Shown: positions 1-6,421 of the stretch, in pieces
How positions within the stretch are numbered: position 1 is the stretch's first letter
Layout of the letters: each line of letters starts with the position of its first letter
Source: Parashewanella sp049608225
Lineage (GTDB): Bacteria; Pseudomonadota; Gammaproteobacteria; Enterobacterales; Shewanellaceae
Assembly (NCBI GenBank): GCA_049608225.1
Contig: JBMYXI010000089.1
Location: forward strand, 1 to 9,083
Length of the DNA stretch: 9,083 nt
Reading direction: 5' to 3'
Notes under the pieces: generated by a model
What the model was told of the DNA's origin: nothing
The model's database searches: none
What the model saw: the letters and a program-made list of their open reading frames with translations, nothing else
Position numbers and translations under genes: made by a program

Positions 1-1
1 A

Positions 2-193
2 AGCAACTTTTTAGCAGGCCTCAGTGACAATAAGGTGTGGTTAGTGACTGGTGACGATGATGAATATGCCTCAATAGAAGAAAATGAGTCGTTTTTTAAT
101 GACATTCCTAGCAAGAATAAAAAGCACTTGCGCTTTGACAGTGGTCATATCTTACCTGCACACTATGCCGCTCAATTATCCGCTTGGTTTTAA
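2..193 (+). CDS. Alpha/beta-hydrolase-like protein, C-terminal fragment
   Basis: The reading frame is open from the window edge and ends in TAA at 191-193, leaving the last 63 residues. They contain VWLVTGDDDEYA, which resembles the strand-turn that carries the acidic residue in alpha/beta hydrolases. About 30 residues later comes SGHILPAHY, which resembles the loop with the catalytic histidine, and the protein ends in the amphipathic AAQLSAWF. The spacing from Asp to His and then to the C-terminus fits the last part of that fold. The nucleophile Ser would lie outside the window, so the assignment is tentative and no substrate can be named. The stop codon sits 2 bases before the preferred start of the response regulator, so the two genes are probably cotranscribed and may be translationally coupled. 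Confidence 0.6.
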   Translation, partial: SNFLAGLSDNKVWLVTGDDDEYASIEENESFFNDIPSKNKKHLRFDSGHILPAHYAAQLSAWF

Positions 194-195
194 CT

Positions 196-882
196 GTGCA
201 GCACCGTAAATTAAAGATATTAGTGATTGAAGATAATCACGACATTAGTCTAAATATTGCCGATTATTTTCAACAGCAAGGAGCTGTCTTAGATTTCGCT
301 GATAATGGGGAGTTGGGGCTCGCACTTGCGACCACTGAATATTATGACTGCATTATTCTCGATTTAATGTTGCCGAAACTCGACGGGATTGCGGTGTGCC
401 AACAAGTGCGACAACGTGCAGAGCGACCTGTTCCCATAATTATGATGACAGCGCGCGATACACTCGATGATAAACGCTTAGGCTTTGGTGTTGGTGCAGA
501 TGACTATTTAACAAAGCCATTTGATTTAGAAGAATTGTGGTTGCGTTGCAATGCGCTAGCCAATCGTCATCAGCAACCAAAAGAACACATGTTGGCGATT
601 GGACCGTTGAGACTTAATCAACAAACTCTGCAAGCGGAGCGAGATGGCAAACTGTTGCAACTGCAACCCATTCCTTGGCAAATACTCACAACGTTGATGC
701 AGGCGCATCCGAGGGTAGTTAGTCGTAGTGAGTTGTGCGATAAGATTTGGGGTGATGAATACACCGAGTCTGATGCGTTACGCTCACATCTATATCAATT
801 GCGAAAAGCCATAGATAAGCCATTTGAACATCCTATTATTAAAACCATACACGGTATTGGTTTTTCACTCGACATTAACTAA
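196..882 (+). CDS. OmpR-family DNA-binding response regulator
   Basis: This is a cytoplasmic transcription factor switched by phosphorylation from the kinase encoded next door. Counting from an alternative TTG at 184, the receiver domain spans about residues 10-125. It has acidic residues E16-D17 in ILVIEDN, phospho-acceptor D60 in IILDLMLP, T89 in MMTAR and K111 in LTKPF. A winged-helix trans_reg_C domain covers about 136-230, with the recognition region SDALRSHLYQLRK and the wing KTIHGIGFSL. The length (228-232 aa) is normal for the family. The GTG at 196 is preferred because it leaves 6 residues before the first beta strand. The TTG at 184 would overlap the upstream stop. Neither has a clear Shine-Dalgarno sequence, so translation may depend on coupling to the upstream gene. 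The target genes are unknown. Confidence 0.95.
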   Translation: MQHRKLKILVIEDNHDISLNIADYFQQQGAVLDFADNGELGLALATTEYYDCIILDLMLPKLDGIAVCQQVRQRAERPVPIIMMTARDTLDDKRLGFGVGADDYLTKPFDLEELWLRCNALANRHQQPKEHMLAIGPLRLNQQTLQAERDGKLLQLQPIPWQILTTLMQAHPRVVSRSELCDKIWGDEYTESDALRSHLYQLRKAIDKPFEHPIIKTIHGIGFSLDIN

Positions 883-898
883 TGGGCGGTAGAGCACG

Positions 899-2149
899 AT
901 GAAAATTAATCAACTACGCGTTCGCATTATCAGCTATTTTGTAGGGGCTGCGCTGCTCATTAGTGCGTTGTATGGTGCGACGGCTTTTATCTTTGCTTAT
1001 CATGTTGAAGATAACTTCTTCAAAGCGCTCCTTAATGGTGAAGCTCAAGCTATTGATCAGCAGATGAATGAAGGGCAATCGCCGAGTCCTAAGCTTGAAT
1101 TTGTCAGGTTTCATGAAACAGCTAATGAATTGCCAACATTTATTCGAGACACTTTAGGGTCTCAACCAAAGCGGCGAGAGTTTGCAGCGCAAGATGGCAA
1201 ACATTATCACTTACTAAAATTTGAACAGGGTTACTTATTGGCTGATGTAAGTAGTTATTTGGTTGTGCGAGAAACAAAACAGGTCATGTTGTATTACCTA
1301 TATGTTTTGTTAGCCATTGTCACTGCCATTGCTATCTTGGTTGGATTTGCAGCTTATCGTATTGCTAAGCGCTTACTGAGCCCGCTTGATGAGTTGATGA
1401 ACATCGTTGAAAAAGCGCCTGTTGAGCAATTACCGCAAGGGTTTGCTGAGCGCTTTCAAAAGGATGAAATAGGCACATTTGCTACGGCACTAGAGCAGGC
1501 TTTAGCTCGTATCAGGGCATTTGTGCAGCGGGAACAACACTTTACCCGTGATGTGTCACATGAGTTACGCACGCCAACAACGATTAGTCTTGGCGCTATT
1601 ACTTTATTGAAAAAAACACCGTTGAGTTCAGAACAACAACCTCTGGTGTCGCGCATTGAGCAAGCTCAAATACAAATAGAACAAAGTTTAAGTACGTTGC
1701 TCGCTTTGGCACGTGAAGATAAAAGTTCCTCAACTCAAACTCGACTGTTACCTGTTGTTGAGCAAAGCATTATTCAGCAGCATCAATTTTTGATCGATAA
1801 AGACATCGAATTGAATATTGAAATTAAACCGCAGCAAGAAGTGCCCATGGCAGAAGCCCCTTTACTTATATTACTCAATAATTTAATTGGCAATGCGTTT
1901 AAATACACAGTGTCAGGCACGATTAGTATTCAATATGACAATCAGAATTTAATCATTTCAGACAGTGGAAATGGTATCGAAGCAACCTTACAACCTTACA
2001 TTTTTGATGCAGGAATTAAAGGGGAAGCTAGCCAAGGGCTGGGCATGGGCCTGAGTATTGTGAAACGACTCTGTGAGCAATTTTCTATTGAATATCAAGT
2101 TAGTAGTTCAGAACAGGGCACTGAGTTTTCATTTAACTTTGGTCAATAA
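899..2149 (+). CDS. Membrane sensor histidine kinase
   Basis: This inner-membrane kinase is the probable partner of the response regulator that ends 16 bases upstream. A transmembrane helix at about residues 11-34 and a second at about 131-154 enclose a periplasmic sensor segment of roughly 95 residues that I do not recognise. A linker of HAMP-like length follows. The HisKA dimerisation domain carries H221 in the H-box FTRDVSHELRTP. The HATPase_c domain shows the N-box around N332 (NNLIGNAFKYT), the G1 box DSGNGI at 355-360 and the G2 box GLGMGLSIVKRL from 380. All the residues needed for autophosphorylation are present, so it should be active. The 416-aa length is typical. The stimulus cannot be inferred; closeness to a hydrolase gene suggests an envelope or small-molecule signal only weakly. 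Confidence 0.95.
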   Translation: MKINQLRVRIISYFVGAALLISALYGATAFIFAYHVEDNFFKALLNGEAQAIDQQMNEGQSPSPKLEFVRFHETANELPTFIRDTLGSQPKRREFAAQDGKHYHLLKFEQGYLLADVSSYLVVRETKQVMLYYLYVLLAIVTAIAILVGFAAYRIAKRLLSPLDELMNIVEKAPVEQLPQGFAERFQKDEIGTFATALEQALARIRAFVQREQHFTRDVSHELRTPTTISLGAITLLKKTPLSSEQQPLVSRIEQAQIQIEQSLSTLLALAREDKSSSTQTRLLPVVEQSIIQQHQFLIDKDIELNIEIKPQQEVPMAEAPLLILLNNLIGNAFKYTVSGTISIQYDNQNLIISDSGNGIEATLQPYIFDAGIKGEASQGLGMGLSIVKRLCEQFSIEYQVSSSEQGTEFSFNFGQ

Positions 2150-2185
2150 AACAATGAAACTCCATTAGTGCGACTAGCAGTTATG

Positions 2186-2201
2186 TGAAAGTGCACTTTC
2201 A
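2186..2201. repeat. 16-bp perfect palindrome after the kinase gene
   Basis: TGAAAGTGCACTTTCA reads identically on both strands. It lies 36 bases after the kinase stop codon. As RNA it could fold only into a 6-bp stem with a TGCA loop, and no U-run follows, so it is not a convincing terminator. It could be a dimeric protein-binding site or a weak 3'-end structure. Confidence 0.4.
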
Positions 2202-2217
2202 ATGAACTCTAAAAAGT

Positions 2218-2246
2218 AAATAAATGGGGTCAGAGTCAATTTATTT
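2218..2246. repeat. Hairpin with GGGGTCAGAGTC motif, REP/RAYT-type repeat candidate
   Basis: Two 8-base arms, AAATAAAT at 2218-2225 and ATTTATTT at 2239-2246, are exact reverse complements. They enclose the 13-base loop GGGGTCAGAGTCA. From memory, this loop with AT-rich flanks recurs in many proteobacterial genomes beside REP-associated tyrosine transposase (Y1/IS200-like) genes. No transposase gene is present in the window, so this would be a solitary repeat copy. It lies between two convergent gene ends, a usual place for such elements. Confidence 0.5.
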
Positions 2247-2289
2247 TATAGAGCATATAACTGTACTTACTATGTTCCATTGCATAAGA

Positions 2290-2324
2290 CCAAATCGAAG
2301 TGTTCTGGCTTTTTCGAGGTTTGG
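2290..2324. terminator. Possible hairpin between convergent genes
   Basis: CCAAATCGAA at 2290-2299 can pair with TTCGA plus TTTGG at 2313-2324, with a 2-base GG bulge and a 13-base loop. It lies 4 bases past the 3' end of the small minus-strand gene. It is not followed by a proper T-run on either strand, so an intrinsic terminator is only a guess. Confidence 0.25.
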
Positions 2325-2328
2325 GTTA

Positions 2329-2514
2329 TTACTGTTGCGACTCTTTTGCGTTCTTGAGTGCTGTTATTTTGTCATTAATAGCTTCAGCTTCCGCCGTTAT
2401 TGAGCCGTATGATCTTATATCGCCGTTTCGTTGTGCATGCATTGCTTGTTCTAACTTGGCTTCATAGGTCTTGATTAACTTCTTGATTGGGTCTCTTTTA
2501 AATATTGAGAACAT
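2329..2514 (-). CDS. Small Lacal_2735/DUF6435-type protein
   Basis: This 61-residue cytoplasmic protein matches the short family I know as Lacal_2735 or DUF6435. The N-terminus MFSIFKRDPIKKL has the family's M-F-x-x-F-K-[KR]-D-P-I-K-K-L pattern. It is followed by a charged amphipathic helical segment containing AMHAQRNGDIRSYGSI and TAEAEAI. No signal peptide, membrane helix or metal motif is present, and the whole chain looks like two helices. The function of the family is not known to me. The ATG at 2512-2514 is the natural start because the conserved motif begins there; AGAG lies about 10 bases upstream. The gene is monocistronic, with 137 bases between its start and the terminator of the next operon. 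Confidence 0.85.
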   Translation of the reverse strand: MFSIFKRDPIKKLIKTYEAKLEQAMHAQRNGDIRSYGSITAEAEAINDKITALKNAKESQQ

Positions 2515-2574
2515 ATTAGTAATCTCTAGTTAGGTGTTTTTGTTTTATACGTAGCGCTTTATGGTTTGGTTTTA

Positions 2575-2580
2575 ATTATA
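2575..2580 (-). promoter_or_regulatory. Candidate -10 box for the small Lacal_2735-type gene
   Basis: The minus strand reads TATAAT here, a perfect -10 hexamer about 60 bases before the ATG, inside an AT-rich stretch. No good -35 hexamer lies 16-18 bases upstream (CTATTA at 17), so the call is tentative. Confidence 0.3.
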
Positions 2581-2651
2581 TTAAAAAAACTTACCAATAA
2601 TAGGGTATGTCTATTCGCTTGGTTTAATTTATTGAGAGTATAATGAAATAA

Positions 2652-2678
2652 AAAGCCCGAAGTTTAATATCGGGCTTT
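2652..2678 (-). terminator. Intrinsic terminator of the cobW-DUF1826 operon
   Basis: AAAGCCCGA at 2652-2660 and TCGGGCTTT at 2670-2678 form a perfect 9-bp stem with a 9-base loop. On the minus strand the stem runs into CTTTTTATTT, a good U-tract. It begins 25 bases past the DUF1826 stop codon, so it ends that operon. The plus-strand side is also T-rich, so it may block read-through from either direction. Confidence 0.85.
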
Positions 2679-2703
2679 GTTGTTTTTAATGATGGGTATG
2701 CTG

Positions 2704-3378
2704 TTAATCGTCTATGAAATCAATCGTTAGCAGTAGTCTTTTTTCACCAGTTGGCACGGGTGGAGAGCGATGTACCAAACCGTATCCTTCACTGTCATCC
2801 CAATTTTCACCTTTGAGTAGTGCTACATCGCCGACGGTAAGTTGATTGATGTGGGCTTGAGCTTTTAATAGCCCAGACTCTGCATCGGGTTTTCCTTGGC
2901 TTTTGGCACCGAGCTTGTTGCGATCGATGTCTCCATGATTGAGCCATTGAGTCGCAATGCCTTGGTAGGTGGTGACAAGTCGACATGGAATGCGATCAAC
3001 ATGAAAACGCGGACACATTGCGCGATCTAACACTGTTAGCCTGATACCTGCACGTTGTTGGTCGAACAGGCAACAGAACATATCTACTAATTGCGCAATA
3101 TCTTCACTCAGTGGTGCTGTGATGTTTTTTGTATCAAAGTCAGCCTTGAGTATTTCCACTGTGTTCTCTGGGGTGACGGCCAACACAGCTGAAGTTGTTG
3201 AGTTAGTGGCCAGAAAATCATTAACAGCGTTGGTTAGTTCATTAGGCAGTGTTCGCTGCCATACGGATATATTGATATCGTCTTGGTAGATATCGGCAAA
3301 TACGCTGGGGTCTGTCTTTATGCTCGGTTGTCTATGAGAAACTGGCGTTAATTCAAGTTGTTCTGCTAATTCGCTCAT
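2704..3378 (-). CDS. DUF1826 family protein, oxygenase-like motif
   Basis: This 224-aa protein is of the DUF1826 type, a family I recall beside COG0523/CobW genes in zinc-regulated clusters. No signal peptide or membrane segment is visible, so it is cytoplasmic. The best conserved-looking part is MCPRFHVDRIPCRL (residues 121-134), giving H126-x-D128 flanked by C122 and C132. Near the C-terminus LVHRSPPVPTGEKRLLLTIDF supplies H203 and R214. The order HxD, then a distal His, then an Arg 11 residues later is that of 2-oxoglutarate/Fe(II) dioxygenases. This is my inference, not an established function. The ATG at 3378 is chosen over the one at 3393 because it follows GGGAGG by 7 bases and overlaps the cobW stop as ATGA. 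The chain is the second gene of the operon. Confidence 0.85.
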   Translation of the reverse strand: MSELAEQLELTPVSHRQPSIKTDPSVFADIYQDDINISVWQRTLPNELTNAVNDFLATNSTTSAVLAVTPENTVEILKADFDTKNITAPLSEDIAQLVDMFCCLFDQQRAGIRLTVLDRAMCPRFHVDRIPCRLVTTYQGIATQWLNHGDIDRNKLGAKSQGKPDAESGLLKAQAHINQLTVGDVALLKGENWDDSEGYGLVHRSPPVPTGEKRLLLTIDFIDD

Positions 3379-4580
3379 GCGTTTTCCTCCCAAGTTGGAA
3401 ATGGATCATTCAATGTTACCCAAAAATCTCTACCCCGTAATAGCTCGTCTTCTGATAGTAAACAGTTATTTAACGCCTTGAGCATTGCTGGTTTATCTAG
3501 GTTTTGGCCAATAAAGACTAGCTCTTGACGCATGTCACCAAAGGGCTCTACCCATTGTTTTTCGATCTCTTTGAGAGACTCATCATCGGTGGGCCAGTCT
3601 TTCTTGGGAATCGCTTTCCAAAACATACCAGCAAAACCGTAACGAGCAATACCGCCAGCTTGACTCCATTGGCCACAAAAATGTGGGCGTGTTGCTAGCC
3701 AGAAGTAGCCTTTGGAACGAATTAGTTTGCCAAATTGTTCTGTGCTATGAAGAAGTTGATAGAATTTTTCTGGATTAAAAGGGCGCCTCGCCATGTAGTT
3801 AAAACTGGCAATGCCATATTCTTCAGTTTCAGGTATGTGCTGGCCACGCATTTCTTTAAGCCATCCAGGGGCTTGTTCTGCACGCTGAAAATCGAATAAT
3901 TGGGTATTTAACACAGCATCAATTTCGACATTTCCGTTTTTAATTGAGATTATTTTGGCATGGGTATTAAGTACTTTGATAATGGCTTTTAAGCGTTCCA
4001 ATTCATCGGCTTGAACTAGATCCGTTTTACTAATGAGAATCACATCTGCAAATTCAACTTGGTCGACAAGTAAGTCAGCCACGCTGCGCTCGTCGTCTTC
4101 ACCAAGAGATTCACCTGCTTCTTGTAAGTATTTCGCTTGGTCGTAATCTTTTAGAAAGTTAACTGCGTCCACCACCGTTACCATGGTGTCTAATGTGGCG
4201 ATGTCTGATAACGATACGCCATCTTCGTCGGAAAAAGTGAAGGTTTCAGCGACGGGAAGTGGTTCTGAAATGCCTGTTGACTCAATTACTAAATAATCAA
4301 ATCGTCCCTCTTTTGCGAGTTTCTCGACTTCTAGTAGAAGATCTTCACGTAGGGTGCAGCAAATACAGCCATTGCTCATTTCAACCAGCTTTTCATCGCT
4401 ACGATTGAGAGATACTTCATTTTTGATAGTGGAGGAATCAATGTTAATTTCACTCATATCATTAACAATAACTGCGACCTTCTTGCCTTCGCGATTATTC
4501 AGAATATGACTTAATACGGTTGTTTTTCCTGCACCTAAAAATCCGGATAGGACGGTAACAGGTAATTTGGGGGTATTCAC
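3375..4580 (-). CDS. COG0523/CobW-family GTPase, probable zinc metallochaperone
   Basis: This 401-aa G3E-family GTPase is thought, for its family, to pass a metal ion (here probably zinc) to client enzymes when the metal is scarce. It shows the P-loop GFLGAGKT at 13-20, the family's metal-binding motif GCICC at 71-75, a switch region VIESTGISEP at 99-108, and SKTD at 184-187 as the guanine-specificity motif, with Ser instead of the usual Asn. The C-terminal CobW_C domain covers about 255-390 (from GIASFNYMARRPFNP). It lacks the histidine-rich loop found in hydrogenase or cobalamin relatives, and its length is that of the ZigA/YciC-like zinc branch. It is the first gene of the operon and its stop overlaps the DUF1826 start. 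A Zur-like operator upstream supports the zinc role. Metal specificity is inferred from context. Confidence 0.93.
   Translation of the reverse strand: MNTPKLPVTVLSGFLGAGKTTVLSHILNNREGKKVAVIVNDMSEINIDSSTIKNEVSLNRSDEKLVEMSNGCICCTLREDLLLEVEKLAKEGRFDYLVIESTGISEPLPVAETFTFSDEDGVSLSDIATLDTMVTVVDAVNFLKDYDQAKYLQEAGESLGEDDERSVADLLVDQVEFADVILISKTDLVQADELERLKAIIKVLNTHAKIISIKNGNVEIDAVLNTQLFDFQRAEQAPGWLKEMRGQHIPETEEYGIASFNYMARRPFNPEKFYQLLHSTEQFGKLIRSKGYFWLATRPHFCGQWSQAGGIARYGFAGMFWKAIPKKDWPTDDESLKEIEKQWVEPFGDMRQELVFIGQNLDKPAMLKALNNCLLSEDELLRGRDFWVTLNDPFPTWEENA
3386..3390 (-). promoter_or_regulatory. Strong ribosome site that sets the DUF1826 start
   Basis: The minus strand reads GGAGG here, 7 bases before the ATG at 3378. 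The upstream in-frame ATG at 3393 lies 5' of this site and has no comparable sequence of its own, so the start at 3378 is the supported one. Confidence 0.8.
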
Positions 4581-4895
4581 GATGCTATTATCTCATTATT
4601 TTAATACTGGTAATGTTATAACGTAACGTTTGTTTTTGCTAGTTTACTGCTTTAATGAGTCGCACTTATCGACAACACAAATGCGAATTTTGATTAAGTT
4701 AGGTATTTTTTAGCGCTGTAAGAATAAGAGCTTCAGGAGTTTGCAATGCGATAATGTTAGATTATGTAAAAAGTATAAGGTATTGTATTTATTGGTAAAT
4801 ATGTGTTGTTAGACATTGTTTATTGACGATTTTTATGTAAAGTTTTCTGTTGTTCTTGATTGAATTAATTATTTAAAATTAGGTTTTAAACGATT
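4581..4895. other. Divergent intergenic region, cobW / DUF6653
   Basis: These 315 bases separate the cobW operon from the divergent DUF6653 gene. Apart from the Zur-like site, I see no coding sequence longer than a few codons, no tRNA and no strong hairpin. AT content rises towards the DUF6653 gene. TTGACG at 4823-4828 could be a -35 box, but no convincing -10 box lies 16-18 bases downstream, so the + strand promoter remains unplaced. Confidence 0.6.
4610..4632. promoter_or_regulatory. Zur operator candidate before cobW
   Basis: This 23-bp site matches the gammaproteobacterial Zur consensus I remember (left half GAAATGTTATA, one free base, right half TATAACATTTC) at 17 of 22 informative positions. 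The left half here is GTAATGTTATA and the right half CGTAACGTTTG. Pairing around the centre at 4621 keeps the AA.GTTA/TAAC.TT core symmetric. It lies 30-52 bases upstream of the cobW ATG, where bound Zur would cover the promoter. The expected effect is repression in zinc-replete cells. Confidence 0.7.
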
Positions 4896-5378
4896 ATGGA
4901 ATTAGATAAAGCATTATCGAAATTATTTTTGCCAGATGATGATAGCTGGCTTAAACATGCAAATCCTTGGTCGGTGTGGTCTAGATTTGCGACATTACCA
5001 TTTATTGTTTTCAGTATATGGTCTCGTGTTTGGATCGGGTGGTTTTGCCTTATACCGATTGCGATTCTTATTGTTTGGATTTTGATTAATCCAACGTTAT
5101 TTTCTAAACCTAAAGACTTTAACAGTTGGGCTGCTAGAGCGGTATTAGGTGAACGAATGTTCATGAAGCGTAAAGAAAATCCTATTTCAGCAGAGCATTC
5201 TAAGATTATTGTCATTTTAAATGTGCTTCAATCATGTGGCGCGCTAGTATTGATTTACGGTCTTTGGGCCTTAGATTTAGGCCTTACCATTCATGGGATG
5301 GTTTATGTCTACATGGCCAAGATGTGGTTTCTCGATCGAATGGTTTGGCTATATGAAGCTACAGACATTGCGAAATAG
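4896..5378 (+). CDS. DUF6653-type integral membrane protein
   Basis: This 160-residue inner-membrane protein resembles the family I know as DUF6653, mainly through HANPWSVWSRFATLPF (residues 21-36), WSRVWIGWF and LINPTLFSKP. Hydrophobic segments at about 31-48, 50-67, 104-122 and 125-145 suggest two to four membrane helices. The charged stretch 71-102 between them would be a loop. The C-terminus KMWFLDRMVWLYE is also family-like. The function is unknown. The start is ATG at 4896, and only a weak TAGG 14 bases upstream could serve as a ribosome site. It appears monocistronic. The next gene on the right is convergent, 109 bases away, with no obvious terminator between them. Confidence 0.8.
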   Translation: MELDKALSKLFLPDDDSWLKHANPWSVWSRFATLPFIVFSIWSRVWIGWFCLIPIAILIVWILINPTLFSKPKDFNSWAARAVLGERMFMKRKENPISAEHSKIIVILNVLQSCGALVLIYGLWALDLGLTIHGMVYVYMAKMWFLDRMVWLYEATDIAK

Positions 5379-5487
5379 TTTAAAATGTAAAAATACAATG
5401 TTATCCATTGAAGATGAGATTGTAGGGTCTGTTGATCTTTTGAGTTTATTTTTGTTGCTACATTTGCTAGTTCAACGAAATTTCTGA

Positions 5488-6249
5488 TTACTTAGTATTG
5501 TCGGTCGCAGTAAATTCATTTGCTAAATTTAAATATTCAATTTCTGGGTTTTTTATTTCTGATAAAGCCCTTTCGATGTTTTTATCCAATGCCGCTATTA
5601 TATTCTCAGCATTTTCGTGTTTTTTAGAAACTGCAAGATAACCGTAAACATTCTCTATTATAGGCTTGGTTAACTTAATTTCGTTTGCCAAATCTTTATT
5701 TTTTGTTAATAAATAGTTCATTCGCCCTACCTCAGCATATAACGCGTCAACTCGAGATAATGCAAGCATTTGAGCGCCTTGCTTTATCGACCTAACGTCA
5801 TAGAACTTCCAATGCTTTTGAGATATGTTTTTACTTAGATAAGTTGAGCGTTGTATCGCAATAGTCCCATTATGAATTTCTTCAAGTTTTCTATTTCGTT
5901 TGATGTAAAGCCCTAAAGTTTGCTTAATGACAGGCTTTGTAGAGAAGTAAAAAATTTTCCTGCGTTGAGGGCTTGGCCATAATCCTGCGATCATGCATTT
6001 AGCGTCTTGAGCTTGATGCATGATTCTTGCCCATGGAGGAGAAATAAGTTTGAGCTCAATATTCGACATCTTTAATGAATTAACTATGAGCTCAGCTAAG
6101 GGGCCATTGCTTTTTAGGTTTTTTCCAGAGTATGGCGGAGAATCCGGTACGCATAATGTTTCATTTATTAACAAGGGGTGGCTGAAGCAACTGAAGCTCA
6201 ATAGTGAAAGGAGCGCTACTCTTAAACAAAACTTTATATTTGCAATCAT
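5488..6249 (-). CDS. Periplasmic solute-binding protein, SBP_bac_3-like, stand-alone
   Basis: This 253-aa secreted protein resembles the extracellular solute-binding proteins related to amino-acid ABC transporters. Residues 1-23 form a Sec signal peptide, with basic residues, then a VALLSLLSFSCFS core, and probable cleavage before HPLL. The cysteine at 21 is not in a proper lipobox, so it is unlikely to be a lipoprotein. The mature part starts like the family, with CVPDSPPYSG and NGPLAELIVNSLK, then PPWARIMHQA and later a TKPVIKQTLGLYIKR segment. C33 and C85 may form a disulfide. The ATG at 6249 is preferred because it directly begins the signal peptide. A GTG at 6273 would lie about 9 bases from the predicted transcription start. 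No permease or ATPase gene is adjacent. It may feed a remote transporter or act as a sensor, and the ligand is unknown. Confidence 0.8.
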   Translation of the reverse strand: MIANIKFCLRVALLSLLSFSCFSHPLLINETLCVPDSPPYSGKNLKSNGPLAELIVNSLKMSNIELKLISPPWARIMHQAQDAKCMIAGLWPSPQRRKIFYFSTKPVIKQTLGLYIKRNRKLEEIHNGTIAIQRSTYLSKNISQKHWKFYDVRSIKQGAQMLALSRVDALYAEVGRMNYLLTKNKDLANEIKLTKPIIENVYGYLAVSKKHENAENIIAALDKNIERALSEIKNPEIEYLNLANEFTATDNTK

Positions 6250-6288
6250 TCTTTTAAATTTCTCGTCGCGCACTTCTAGAACTTTTTA

Positions 6289-6297
6289 ACTATATCA
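6289..6297 (-). promoter_or_regulatory. Extended -10 promoter candidate for the solute-binding protein gene
   Basis: The minus strand reads TGATATAGT, an extended -10 element (TG-N-TATAGT, 5 of 6 against the hexamer consensus). Transcription would start near 6282, giving a leader of about 33 bases to the ATG at 6249. No good -35 hexamer is visible, which is compatible with an extended -10 promoter. Confidence 0.35.
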
Positions 6298-6421
6298 TGA
6301 GGCGATTGTTTAGACGTAGCATTTAGGCTATTGACCCTCTAAGTTGCGGGTTATTTCAAATTTCTGATGATCTTTTATACAATAGGTTGCTTGAATGATT
6401 TGGCACGAAAAGAAATATCAC

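Noticed and set aside
2525..2540. GTTAGGT before the small Lacal_2735-type gene, similar to an integron attC core
   Set aside because: No matching inverted RYYYAAC partner lies at a suitable distance, and the terminator and gene layout do not look like gene cassettes.
4740..4800. AGGAG followed by short ATG frames in the intergenic region
   Set aside because: The first frame stops after two codons and the next gives only 14 residues with no supporting feature.
5293..5487. Open frame of 64 codons on the + strand, overlapping the end of the DUF6653 gene
   Set aside because: Most of it is a second frame of the DUF6653 coding sequence; it has no ribosome site or family resemblance.
6180..6200. 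Cysteine near the end of the solute-binding protein signal peptide, possible lipobox
   Set aside because: The residues before it are S-F-S, not the required L-[AS]-[GA]-C type, so SPase I cleavage is more likely.
6020..6289. Open frame of 89 codons on the + strand, opposite the solute-binding gene
   Set aside because: It lies antisense to a protein with a clear signal peptide and family motifs. Its translation shows no recognisable feature.
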